Counted from the stretch's first letter, positions 37,183 through 48,770 are shown. The stretch: DNA of 64,000 nucleotides from Brachionus rotundiformis (GCA_016802295.1 JAESIW010000136.1:80177-144176); one strand, 5' to 3'. Notes: generated by a model from the letters alone, not told the origin. Translations and numbers: made by a program.

Positions 37183-38486
37183 ATTGTACCTAAAAATAAA
37201 GCAATATTATCTTAATGTAAAAATATATTTATGAGTTTTAATTTTTTTTTATAACTAGATCAAATTTTTTATTTTAGTTAACTTAAATTAAATTATGGCA
37301 TAGGAAATTTCTTTAAGTAACTCTAAACCAAGACACTAAAAGCTTTAATGCATATTATTTGATAATGTTCAAGATTTAATTTATTATATTTATGTAATAA
37401 CTGAATATTTTTTGTAGGATTGTTCACAATAATTAAATAATCATTCAATAAAAATAATTAAATTGCCGACAATTTAATTTATTTTGTTAATATTTGAATT
37501 TTTATTCTGTGAGGAAACCTTGGGGAAAACGGGAAAATGCTAACAATTTAGATAATTGTTAGCTAAATTTGGTTTTATCTTGAATCATGATAAATTGGAA
37601 ATAAAAAAGAAGTAATCATTAAATCATGTAATTTCATTCCAAAACAATTTAATTAAAAAATAGAAATACAAAATATAAATTTTTGGATATTTATTTTATT
37701 TTTGAAGAAATAAAGTCAAATAAGCAAAATGGTATTTATTACCTAAAAAATTTTGATATATTAAAAATGCTAAATATATATTTATTTACTCTTTTTTGTA
37801 TCATTTAGAATTCTAAAAATGCAGTTAAAACTTAATTGATCAAAAATTTTAATTAAACCCGACAAAAAAGCTAAAATAAAAAAAATTTTCTTCAAAAATT
37901 TTACCAAAGATTGGAAAAATTTCTTCAAATTCACACATTAAAAAAATTTTGAGCTTTATCAGGACGAAAACTAATTGCTCTTACTAATTTGAAAACTGAA
38001 TAATGAAATTAAGTGACTTTTTTGGTCAAATTTTATTACTTTTTTGATAGAAAATGGTATCTATTGCGCAATAAATATCAGCATGGTTGAAAAAAAATTG
38101 TGAATGCAAAAATCGTTTTACCAAAAACAATTAACTTCTTGTAAGAAGAAAAAAAATTTAATCAAATGATCATTCAGGCGAAAAATTATAATTTTATAAA
38201 GATAATTGGCAAAAATCTTTTCATTCCTAAGTATAATTTTGCTAGAGCATATATTTTACAAATTTTCAAAATTAAAATTAAATTCCAAAATAGGCAAGAA
38301 TCTGCTTTTATAGGAGAAAATTTCATTAGAAGAATTTTCATAATAGGGGTCTATTAATATTGTTTATTATTAATTTAAAAGCTTGAATTAAAATTTCGAG
38401 TAAAGTTTTCATTACCAATTAAGCCTAAGAGAAAAAGAAAAACCTTTTAAACAAATGATCAATTAATTTAAATTTACAAAATCGAA
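37183..38486. other. Intergenic, no gene seen
   Basis: AT-rich spacer leading to the 38.5-48.8 kb gene family. A 63-codon frame at 38166 consists mainly of Ile, Lys, Phe and Asn and looks like chance in AT-rich DNA. Confidence 0.55.
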
Positions 38487-41400
38487 ATGCAGAAATATTC
38501 GAACAAAAGCTTCAAATGGTATGAACAGGACAGAGAGGCCAATGATCTGAGCATACTCAAAGACCAACACAACATTCTAACTCCAGAATGGAACAAAAGA
38601 AAGCCTGTGGAAATTCAAATGTACAGCACCACTCTGGAAAATCATACCAATACTCAGCAATATTTAATTGATCGCATCATTCAGCGCTTGGATCAAATAG
38701 AACACCAACTGCCAACCAATTTCTCCTATAATAGCTATTTATACAGCTCTCCAAGCCATAAAAATGTTATTTGTTCCAGAATTCCCAAGTATACCAACAA
38801 AAATTCGGCCTCATTCACTATTCCTTCAAAGAAAACATCTCACTCTCTATTGGAAAAGGTTAAACCTAAACCCAACCATCTGTCCAATACTACTAATACT
38901 AATCATGATGAAAGTATTGAACATATATTGAAAAACATAAGCAAAACCAATAATTGTGATTCAGACTCAATTGATTTTTTGGTTCAAAAGCTTCAACAAA
39001 AGTCATCTTCAAATTTAATACCTCATGAAGTTGAACAATCAGACAATGATTCAAAAAAATCAATAAAAATCTTAAATGTACCAAAAGTTCCACCATTGCC
39101 ACCTTCATTGATAAAAAACCAAAATTTTTTGGACAATGTTCAGTCGGATCAATCAGAACCATCTGATCATGTGTCGCCATGTTTGCTGTCAGTGCCGCCA
39201 CCGCCGCCACCACCACTGCTGTCTTCTACTCTTGGTATTGATATAAAAACCACATCTGGCGATGAGTCAGACAATAGAAAAATGCCCAATAACTTTTTAA
39301 GCGAATTGGTCAAGAAGAAAAAAAAACTCAAAAAAACCGAAATTGATTCTGTGCCATCTGAGGACGGAAAAGATAGCGATGAATTCATCAAAGAGCTCAA
39401 AGAGCGTATCAATAATTATCAAGAAGATTTTGATCGTGGTAAAAAAATCGAACACATAATAAAACAAAATTTGGATAAAAATGAAAAATTACCAAATGAA
39501 AATTTGTTAAATAAAGATGAAAAAAATATAAAAAAAGATGATAATATTGTGGTTAATAGTTCAAAAGTGGACCAACAAACTCAAACCGATATTTTATCAA
39601 AAAAAAACTCTTTGTCAAGTGGCTCTTTCATCAAATCAACCAAATCAACCAAATCATCTTCATCAAGCATGGACAAACAGAATAGCGGATTTAAAGTGGT
39701 GTCCATTGACAATCAAAAAGTAAAAGACTTCGAAGATCGCAAAAAATCAGATTCAACAATATCTTATGGAAATACCAGCTCGGAAAGTTCTTCATCGGAA
39801 CAAGAGCTAAATCAATTCATAACCAAGTCGAAATTGATGGACAAAAGCATTGAATTGGATGACTCACAATATGCGGATAACTTTGTAACACCCATGTCTA
39901 CAATTAATTCATCACGAACCCACAGCCAACAAAGCATCAAAACCTCTACAGATAACGATACAATTAAACTGGTAAATGAAGACTTCACTCTGAACATATT
40001 TACCAGAAGCTTTGAGCAAAATTATGAAAGCAATTTGCCATTGGTATACAAATGTAGACCTTTGGAAAGAAATGCCAGACTTAAAAATGTTTTAATAAAG
40101 CTTTATTTTGATTTGGAAAAATACAATTCTCAAACAAATAACGAAGAATTGGACATATTGGTCAAAAATCCAAACGATTCTCAGGAACATGTTGGTAACT
40201 CGAGTCTAGCTAGCTTTAGAAGAACCGAAAGCTATTCGGAGAACTTGAACCAGTCTTCTAGTGACAAGACAATAGCCTCTAGAGAGGCTTTTTTTGAAAG
40301 CCTTCGCCAACTTGTGGAAGAAAGCCAGGACGAAACAGACACAGAATACCAGAGGTCATTTCAAAATTTGAACGATTTCTACAATAGTTTATTAAGAAAA
40401 TTTCATAACAAATTTCAGCCTAAAAATGACAACTTTGATGTGGTTAGCTCGGCCATTTCGGAACTTGAGGCCGACTCAATGGACAACCAGCTGAGTGACA
40501 GCTCGGTTGTCCATTCGGACATCAATGAATTTTCTGATTTGTACAAAATTGAGCAAAATAAATTAAAAAATCAAAGAAAATCAAGCTTAATAGATGTGAT
40601 TGATGAGGCCAGTGAGGAAAGCTCAAGTGATACAGTTTTTAAGCCTAGCAAAAAGTTTGACAATGAAAGCTTTGAAAAAATGAACGCTTTTGGTCGAATT
40701 GATGAGCGGTCAATTTCGAGAAATTCCAAAGGACTGCGCTCAAGGACCGATGACCAAATGAAAATGTCAACTGACTCGGACGAGGCGTTCACAAGGCCTT
40801 TTGAGAGAAAAACGCCCACTAAATATTTCAAAAAAAGACAGGACTCTGATTTGTACAGGATTTATGATGAGGAGGAAAAAAAATTCAGGACAAATTCTTC
40901 GCTTGATGTCAAAAATGGAATTTGGGACAAGGCTGATAGTTTGGTGAGCGATATGGGCCGAGCAAAATCGGTGCCAGCTGAAAAAATGAAAAAAGAAGAA
41001 AGAGAGAGGCCAAAAAGTGTTGCTTTTCTAGATGACAGAAACAAATCTGAGTCTGGTGATGATATTTCTAATTTGGTAAACATTTGGTCACAAGCTAAAA
41101 GAGCATGCGAAGATAAAAGTGATGAAAGAGGTTTGGCTGACATTTGGAAAGAAATAAATAGGAAAGAAAGTGTGAAGGAGCTAAAAAGATTGGAAGAGCT
41201 GAAAAAGAATACTGAACGGTCAAATTTGTTTATAATATGGAACGAGGCTTCAAGTGTGTCAAAACAACGATCTAAAATGATGGCTTATGAGCAGGTGTCC
41301 AAAGAACAGCGGGCATATGAGCTCAAAAAAATAGATCAACAAGATTTGGATGAAATTGCTGATGATACCATTAATGAGAAATTGTCTCTCAAAAACACAC

Positions 41401-43372
41401 CATTGCCTGCGATACCATCCAAAAAAAGCAGCTCTTCTTCAATAAGCTCTACGAAAAGCTTGATTCCTGTGTCACCAGCTGGTCAAAAAATTCCTATACC
41501 TCCTCCTCTTCCAAATTTTGGCAACTCTTCCATCGTTGGTGAAAAAAAGGAAACAGCCAAGCCTGAATCTCTGCTTGGCAAAAAAAATGCTTCCTCTTCT
41601 GATAATAAAGAGTCAAAGACCAAGAAAAGCTTAATACCTGTTCTTATAAATAAATTTAAAAAAAGTGATTCAACTGAAAGTGAAGAGTACATCGATTTAC
41701 GTTTGACACCACCAACACCACCTTCACCATTACCAGTCTCAGAGCCAAAGTATTCCACAATTGAAAATTTAATCAAAAAATTTGAAGCAAAAGATAACCC
41801 GGTGACAGTGTCGACGTCTAATAGCGACACATCAAACAAAGTGCCTCTACGAGCTGGAGGTCTTATTGCCAACAAAGAGGTCCAAGCTAGGAAAAAGAAT
41901 GAATTAGATGAGTCGAGAAAATCTTTTTCTCAACAAGCTAGTTCTTTGCTGGAAAATGTCAAAAAAAGCCATTCATTTAAAATATCTTCATTGCATGATG
42001 ATAAGATAAGCTCATTAAATGAAGATATTGACTTAGAGACGGATCAGTATGATAAATAAAATTTTTAATTAATTTTTGTTTTTTTTTAATTAATTTTTTC
42101 TTTAAAGAGAAATTAAAGCATCTAATAAAAGAAAAAGCTCTTTGGAATATTCCATTTTAAATGATCGGGAAAATACAAGTAATAGGTAAACTGATAATTT
42201 GAATTTTTGTTCTTTTGAAAATATTAAGATTTTTAAAAAAATAAGAGATAATATTTTTTTGTTTAATTAACCTTCAGATAATTTATTTATTTGAAAAAAA
42301 AGTTAATTAGTAAAATAAATGTATATTAATTTTTAAATTTAAGTAAATTATAATTTTGTTAATTGGAATATTGAGTTTTAGAGTTTTTGAATGTTGGTAA
42401 TTAATCAGTATTTAAAAAATAATGATCTGTTTGCTTATTATTAAAAGATAAATTTAAAGATAAAGATTTTAAACAAATTAAATGCTTGTTTATTTTTATA
42501 AAATTATTTTTAATTTTTTAATTTAATTAGGTCAATTTATATTTAATTTTTTACAAATTTTTAGTTCAGCTAGTGGGATAGTGTTGTCGGATGAAACATC
42601 CGATTCAGATTATGACATCGAAAAATATTTTATACTGAAAAATGATCAAGAAATACCAAAACTTCCACCCAAATTGTCTCCTGAACAATTGGATAAAGCG
42701 AAAAATGCCATGACAAAATCGGAATCCGACTCTTCCAGCAATGACTATGCCATCCCCCGCAATATATCTCTTTTTAATTTGGAAAAAAAAGAGTCGAATA
42801 ATCAATCGGTTCCAAGTTTTATATCACAAGAATCTGAAAAAACACGAAATTCGTCTCTTTTGGACAAAATTTTGCTCACTCAATCGAATTCCAATCAAGA
42901 AGATAAATATTTTAAAGATTTACCAAAAAAAGAGATCTCAGCGAATGCTGAAAATCCCGGAAATGAAAACACAAAAAACATTTCGGAATCAGACTCGCTA
43001 CAATCAGCCTACGTTTCAGAGGAAGAGAATTTGGAATCTAGCGCAAACCAGGGACCTTCTGCAGAAACTTTAGAGATAATCAGGAGATTGAGAGAAATTC
43101 CAAGCCAAAGTGCTAGTCCTAAAATGTATGGATTGCAAAAAATTGACAGTGAAATGACCAGAGAAACGAAATTATCAGGTGGCAAGCAGCGAAAACCTAA
43201 TGAAGAAAGTTTTGATAAAAATTTAAAAAGAACTAAATCGTCAAATTCGGTAAATCTTGGTATTAGAAATAGTTTTTTTAACAAGCTCTTTGGACGCGAC
43301 AAGAAAGTCGCCAAGTCATCGTCGTCTTCAGGACCAAGTTTTAAAAAAAAAAAAAATCTTTTCAAAAATTAA
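38487..43372 (+). CDS. Large disordered protein A of a local gene family
   Basis: Three exons, 38487-42046, 42108-42185 and 42565-43372, give 1481 residues. I do not recognise it. It is highly charged and serine-rich with little predicted fold, no signal peptide and no membrane helix, so probably cytosolic or cytoskeletal. In order: amphipathic IDRIIQRLDQI (about 60); PKVPPLPP (198); a run of seven prolines (about 236); DEFIKELKERI (298); QQTQTD (TQT at 365-367), a possible LC8 dynein light chain site; FKVVSID (about 400); a folded-looking module from TLNIF (500) to ELDILVKNP (560); REAFFESLRQLVEE (about 600); four I-W motifs between 812 and 920; two more proline clusters; and a basic C terminus (KKKKNLFKN). 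Most of this is shared with genes B to E downstream. Confidence 0.8.
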
Positions 43373-44369
43373 ATACTCTTTTCTTTAGCTTATTTATTTT
43401 TTATCTTTTTTTTTACATTTTTATTTTATTTGTTACCAATTAAAGATAATTTTTTAACATATTATTTTCTTATAATAATAAAAATGATACTATTGGAATA
43501 TTTAAAAATTTATTCAAGCAAAAAATAAAGTTTCTATTTAATATTAAATTTTAGATAAGCAAAACTTTACATAATAATTGTATGTTTAATTTTTATTAAG
43601 TTAACAAAGCGAGAATTTTGCCAATTTTTTTCAGGCAATATTGAAAGAGAAAAATATATATAAATAAAAAATTATAATTTGTAATATAAAAATAATTAAA
43701 ATATTTATTTTATTTTTAGACAAAAGAAACTGGTAAAAAAAAGAATTTAATAAGTAGAACTACTATTTAGGCTTTATTTGGTAATATTTTTCTGATGTCA
43801 TCGATCATAATAGATTTTTAGGAGCTTAATTTTTTTTAATCTAATTATTGTTAACAATCAAAGAGATATATAATTCTATAATTTTCTATGATTATTTAAT
43901 AAAAAAGAGTAAAATTACCAAACTGCCAAGAACTAATAGTTATAGATAAGTTAACAACTGAATCTAATTTTTGAAAAATATCTAAAACATTTTCAATTCA
44001 ATGTTTTAAATCTTTTAAACTCAATTATTTGTGGAAAAAAAAATTTGGAAAAAAAAAAATATTTGTTTGAACCAACAATGAATGAAAAAAAAAACATATC
44101 TAAAAACATTTTATTTATCTCTTTTTTATTCCATTTTATTGGATCAAATACTTTTGCATAAATTTTTAAAAAATACAAATAAAGTTTTAGTTGAGTGATT
44201 GATAAACAAACACTCATGAAACACTTTTATTTCGCAATTTTCGTCTTTCTTTGCCAACTTGCCACATCTGAGAATTAATTCTATCTATTTTGATATACTA
44301 AAAGCTTGCCATAAAAATATAGCAAAATAAATAATTTTATTTTACTTTAAATTTTTGTTTAAATTTATC
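43373..44369. other. Spacer between family genes A and B
   Basis: About 1 kb, AT-rich. Contains a 20-residue reading frame at 44216-44278 that looks like a signal peptide; otherwise nothing. Confidence 0.5.
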
Positions 44370-45808
44370 ATGGGTCTTTATGGATCAAGCAATTGTCTCA
44401 AATACAATAAAAATAATTCCATTATTGATACCGAACTTTTAATGGAAGGAGAAGTAACCACCAAATTAAATTTATATGACCGAATAATTGAGCGTATTGA
44501 TGCCATCCAGAAAGAAACATCGCCCGATTACAACCACTCGAGCTTCAAGCCTGTTCAAAGCGACCATCTTTTTGCCAAAAGTCTCGAAAACAATACCGAA
44601 ACTGATATGGAATTAGAGTATCCATTTAGTTCTGCGGAATTTTACCCTTACAGGATAAACAATCATCAAACAAGCAAAGATAAGAAAACACCGAACAGAA
44701 TATCACCAAAATTGGCTGAGAAAGTTGAAAATTTTGGCTTGGTAAGGGAAAAAAATTATTTAAAAGACAAGAGTATATCGAATTCAGAGATAATTGCTAA
44801 AAAGTATGAAGAAATGAAGCAAGCTTTTAATAAATTTGAAGAAAGAATCAAAAAAAGGAATAATAGGGAAAAGGCAAAAAGAAAAATGATTATACCAAAA
44901 GTACCACCTTTACCACCAAATATGAAAAAAAGTGAAAATTCTGAATTGCTCGAAAAAAAAGATCCATTTGTTCTAACCTTAAATCAAACAAAACATAGAC
45001 CAACCAATTTGGTCAAAACTTCAAATAAACAACTAAATGGGACACCTGTATCCAGAAATATATTAAAACCCTCTTTGCCAAAAAAAGCAACGATAAAAGA
45101 AAATAAATCTGATTTTCTTGAAGAATTAAAATTAAATGCCAATTCTAAAAATGAAAATTGTTTGAATTCGAACAATTTAGAAGAGAAAATTAAATTAAAA
45201 AGCTCACTAATTGAAAAAAAAACTGTCAATAAACCAGAAGTAAAACCGGACTATGATTTTAAAAGTTCCAGTTCGTCCAAATACTATACAGGGTTAACTT
45301 CCACAAATAACTCAACTATTTATACGTCAGACTCAAAAGGTAAAAATCAGAGAGATTTTAAAATAGTTACCTTTAAGAGTGATCAAACGGTGGATAATAC
45401 AAGTGAAAAAAAACTTGGTAATTATTTTATCTAAAATTAATATAATCGAAAATTAATTTTATCTTAGATAGAAGAAATGTAAAAAATAGAAAAGGCTCTG
45501 AAAACAGCTTTAAAATTTCCTCATCTTGGACACCAAGTGAAGATTCTGATCTGGCTGAGAAAAAAAGAAATGAAAGAAAGAAATTACTTGAAGTGAATGA
45601 CACATATTTAAACCAATTTGTTGGTAAAAATTATTCAAAAAAAGAAAATAAATCTATAATTAAAAGTGGAAGTGGTAAGTCAAGTAGACGCTCAATGCAA
45701 ATAGATGGACCTATGACTTGGAAAAAATTCCAAAAAGACAAAATAAATGGAACAGAACTTTTTTTCTTAAAACCTGACGATTTATTCATTAAATTGGAAA
45801 TAAACTAA
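44370..45808 (+). CDS. Disordered protein B of the local gene family
   Basis: Exons 44370-45417 and 45468-45808 (50-bp intron) give 462 residues starting at ATG 44370; an in-frame TTG upstream is not used. It reads like a shortened version of the N-terminal third of protein A, with motifs in the same order: YDRIIERIDAI (about 40), IPKVPPLPP (about 180), SDFLEELKLN (about 253), DFKIVTFKSD (about 330) and LNQFVGKN (about 405). It has no module of the NIF...YFD type. The N terminus M-G-L-Y-G-S fits an N-myristoylation consensus (Gly2, Ser6) with a nearby cysteine, so membrane attachment is possible, which is inference. Composition is Lys, Ser, Asn and Glu rich. Confidence 0.78.
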
Positions 45809-46475
45809 ATCATTTTTTGAGAAAAAAAGATTATCTGTAAGACTTAGTTAAGTCATTATCATGAAATAAAAGGTTCTTGTTAATTTAATTTTACTAAAAA
45901 TTAAATTCTTGTTAAAGAAATGTTAAAAAATTATCAACTTTAGTTTAATAAAATAATTTATTAAGTTTTTTTTAGTTAAATAATCTTTAGTGACCAATTA
46001 AAACTAGTTGAAAATTATTTGTTAATTTTTTACATGAAAATAAGTAAATTAAAAGGTTATTATTTTATTCAACTTATCTAATTAAAACATCAATTAGTAA
46101 GTTTTAACATTAATTTATTTTTCAAAATATTCAAAAAAAATCATTCTCTCATTTTTTCTTTTGATTTGAATTTCTTAATTTTTAAAATCGATTTAGGAGC
46201 ATGCCAATTGAAAAAAATTTTTTTTTAAATGAAATTTTAAATATTTTAATTTGTTAAGGTCAATTTAAAAATTTTAATTAGAATGGTGTGAAACTGCTTT
46301 ACCAAACTTGATCAATTTTAACAAGTAATTAACCATTATTTAATTGCTGAAGCGAATCAAATTTGGTAAAAGGAAAATTAACTTGGCTAAAACAAAAGTT
46401 ACTAAAACATGTATAAATACTGGCAGTATTCGACTCACGAATAGTTTTATTAACAAGTAATATCATTAAGAATCA
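45809..46475. other. Spacer between family genes B and C
   Basis: AT-rich 0.67 kb, holding the promoter of gene C, including a TATA box at 46412-46419. Confidence 0.5.
46412..46419 (+). promoter_or_regulatory. TATA box of gene C
   Basis: TATAAATA lies 57-64 bases upstream of the ATG at 46476, in a local stretch richer in GC than the surroundings. Distance suits a short 5' leader of about 30 bases. Confidence 0.5.
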
Positions 46476-46805
46476 ATGGATAGTGAATTGCAAGGAATTT
46501 TGGATTCATACAGCCATTTATTTGGCAATTTAAATCAGCAGTATCAGCTTGACTACAAGTCTTATGACTCCAAGGACCAAGATTTTTTAATCCAAGATGG
46601 CAACCATGGTGGCAGTCATGAAACTTCTGCTTGGAACAAAGCCCTAGATAGCTCTCAAACTGACCACGAAGGACTTAAACAAATTCTTACTGAAAATTAT
46701 CAGTCACATGATGATTTTATCGAAGAGCTTAAGAATTGTATACAAAGAATTAATGCAAACAAAATAGATCCATTTGTAAAAGACAATAAACAAGTCTCAA
46801 ATTAA
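46476..46805 (+). CDS. Small acidic protein C of the local gene family
   Basis: Single-exon protein of 109 residues, not recognised. It is acidic and rich in Asp, Gln, Ser and His. Its link to the family is the segment DDFIEELKNCIQRI (about residues 82-95), which matches DEFIKELKERI of protein A and the corresponding site in B, D and E. It lacks proline clusters and the NIF...YFD module. The next family gene starts only 141 bases downstream, so C could be a partial duplicate of a larger member. The ATG is preceded by a good TATA box. Confidence 0.65.
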   Translation: MDSELQGILDSYSHLFGNLNQQYQLDYKSYDSKDQDFLIQDGNHGGSHETSAWNKALDSSQTDHEGLKQILTENYQSHDDFIEELKNCIQRINANKIDPFVKDNKQVSN

Positions 46806-46946
46806 CACACAAAGCCTATTAGTGAATTGTGTCATAACATTTTTAAACTAAATGCGGAAATTCTAGACATTTTTTTATTCATTTAAAAATAAATTTTGAA
46901 AAAAAATTTAAATATTTTTTAAATTCTATCTAAATTAGTAAGAAAA

Positions 46947-47543
46947 ATGAGCAGAAAAATAGCACCCTATTTGGAAGAATTAAAATTTCGATTTAAAAAG
47001 GCAGAAGAAGAATTTAAGCCGACTTCTATATTAAAAGATATACCCAACGAAAGTGATAGTTCTCATTCTTTAGACATAAATGATTTTTTGACTACTAGTT
47101 CGGAAGATATTCGGCTATCTCCTTTGGCAAAAAGAAAACATGTTCAATTTGACCAAAGAGGCCATTTTTTTGACCAGCTAAAACAGATCATTGAAGAGCT
47201 TGATCCAGTAGAGCCTGGGGTTCAAGTCATTTGGGATTTTGACTCATTTGATTTGAGCTCAACCACAAGTTCAGCATCAGTTTACGAAGAGATGCCAAGA
47301 CCTAGCAATTACATAACTCAAAACAAAGTTGCCAATGAGCCCAAGAGCTTGTCCTTGAATATTTTCTACCCAAACGAAAAAGAGAAAATAAATGATCCTA
47401 CAGTTATTGATTTTGTTCCGATTGAAAATGACCCCATTGTGCCAAATTTGGAATTGAGGCTCTTTTTTGATCTGGATAAGAACAAACATCTTATTCAAAA
47501 TCAAAATTTAGATTTAGTTGTCATACAAAATATTAATAATTAA
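46947..47543 (+). CDS. Protein D of the local gene family (with NIF-YFD module)
   Basis: Single-exon protein of 198 residues, unrecognised. It opens with APYLEELKFRFKKAEEEF, the family's ELK motif extended into a likely helix, then an acidic linker, GHFFDQLKQIIEELDP (about 74-89), IWDFDSFD, a Ser-Thr linker, and ends in the small module: SLSLNIFYPN (about 135) to LELRLFFDLDKN and LDLVVIQ. The module is found in A and E as well. Hydrophobic-polar alternation in the module suggests beta strands. No signal peptide or membrane segment. It starts 141 bases after gene C and ends 219 bases before gene E. Confidence 0.75.
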   Translation: MSRKIAPYLEELKFRFKKAEEEFKPTSILKDIPNESDSSHSLDINDFLTTSSEDIRLSPLAKRKHVQFDQRGHFFDQLKQIIEELDPVEPGVQVIWDFDSFDLSSTTSSASVYEEMPRPSNYITQNKVANEPKSLSLNIFYPNEKEKINDPTVIDFVPIENDPIVPNLELRLFFDLDKNKHLIQNQNLDLVVIQNINN

Positions 47544-47762
47544 ATTAATAAATTAAAATTATCTAAATATATATTTTTGTTTTATGCCTGCTAAAAGCTT
47601 TCTATAAAAATGTTTAATTTCAAAAACGTAGTTGGTTGTTTATTCAAGTGTAAAGTTTTTTCTTTTTTTTCTTCATAAGAAACTTATGAATCATTTTGAA
47701 CCAATCTCACCATATTTCCAAATAAATTTTTTAAAAGATAATTTTAAAATAAAGAAACAGTA

Positions 47763-48770
47763 ATGAATCAGGAAAAAATTGGCGAGTCCGAGCTCGATTT
47801 AGATGAAATAGACAAAAAAATAAACCGCAAAAATACCAAAATTAAGACCCGATACGTTGAGGAACTCAAAGAATACCTTGGAAAGATAAAAAAAGACACT
47901 GATGAAGAAAATGAAGGAAATGTGTCAACAAAAATTTTAAAAAAAATCAATGAAGAAGAAGATAATGAGTCAAAAAATAGCGAATTTAGGTACTCGACAA
48001 TTAGTGATGAAATAGATAATACATTTAGCTACTTAAACGATTCGTCCTATAGCTCGGATCAAGATGACACGCTGGTACAGGATAACTTTTTCAAGTTTGT
48101 AAATGGTCAAAAAGATGATGATTTTTACAAAGAGCTAAATAAGGTGTTGGAAAAGCATCCAGTGCCTTCCAAGAATGTAGTTGAGCCAAAGGTGCGCTCA
48201 AGAGTGGGAAACTCCATTGGCAATAATCAAATAGAAGAGGAAATATTTATGGGTAATTATCGCAAAACATTGGAAAATAAAATGAAACCAGATGAGATAG
48301 ATGAAGAGATTAAGCGAGTTAGGGTATTTTTCGACTGGCTTGCCACTAACCATGGAATATATTTGTTTAAAAAAAAGGAAAATAATTTAATTGTGAACAT
48401 ATTTCATCCGAATGCAAGTGAAAATAAATTTTTAGATAATCCGAAAAAGGTTATCTATAAGCCAGTTGATAAAGGTACAGACTTGAAAAATCTTGAGCTA
48501 AAAATTTACTTTGATTCGAAAAAATACAAAAATTTGCTGGACATTGATCAATTGGATCTTTTTTTGACTGATCCGAGTGATGCCGAGATGCTCAAGTCAA
48601 CAAAGACTGAAAGTGTCCAAGATACAAGTACTAGTAATGAGCCAAAGGATAAAACAGGTGAGCGTACCAGCGAAAGTAATGTGTTTGAAAGGCTACAAAA
48701 AATGAATCCTTTCAAACGAATTAGAAATTTAAGCCTAACACAAATGAATGTTTTTCGTCCAAAAAAATAA
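47763..48770 (+). CDS. Protein E of the local gene family (with NIF-YFD module)
   Basis: Single-exon protein of 335 residues, unrecognised. Order of parts: acidic start, TRYVEELKEYLGKI (about 30-45), acidic serine-rich linker, DDDFYKELNKVLEKHP (about 118-133), VRVFFDWLATNHG (about 190), the module NLIVNIFHPN (208) through LELKIYFDSKKYKN to LDLFLTDPSD (about 270), and a basic C-terminal tail (NPFKRIRN...VFRPKK) like the one ending protein A. Protein A carries the same module (NIF...IKLYFDLEKY...LDILVKNPND), including the following P-x-D. Function unknown; probably intracellular. Confidence 0.78.
   Translation: MNQEKIGESELDLDEIDKKINRKNTKIKTRYVEELKEYLGKIKKDTDEENEGNVSTKILKKINEEEDNESKNSEFRYSTISDEIDNTFSYLNDSSYSSDQDDTLVQDNFFKFVNGQKDDDFYKELNKVLEKHPVPSKNVVEPKVRSRVGNSIGNNQIEEEIFMGNYRKTLENKMKPDEIDEEIKRVRVFFDWLATNHGIYLFKKKENNLIVNIFHPNASENKFLDNPKKVIYKPVDKGTDLKNLELKIYFDSKKYKNLLDIDQLDLFLTDPSDAEMLKSTKTESVQDTSTSNEPKDKTGERTSESNVFERLQKMNPFKRIRNLSLTQMNVFRPKK

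Noticed and set aside
38166..38357. 63-codon frame before gene A
   Set aside because: Low-complexity Ile/Lys/Phe/Asn content typical of chance frames; no splice link to gene A.
39167..41875. Several minus-strand frames opposite protein A
   Set aside because: Serine/leucine-rich antisense shadows created by Ser/Lys/Glu codons of the true gene.
46476..47543. Genes C and D as exons of one gene
   Set aside because: Possible donors at the end of C do not keep frame into D, and D has its own ATG and C its own stop.
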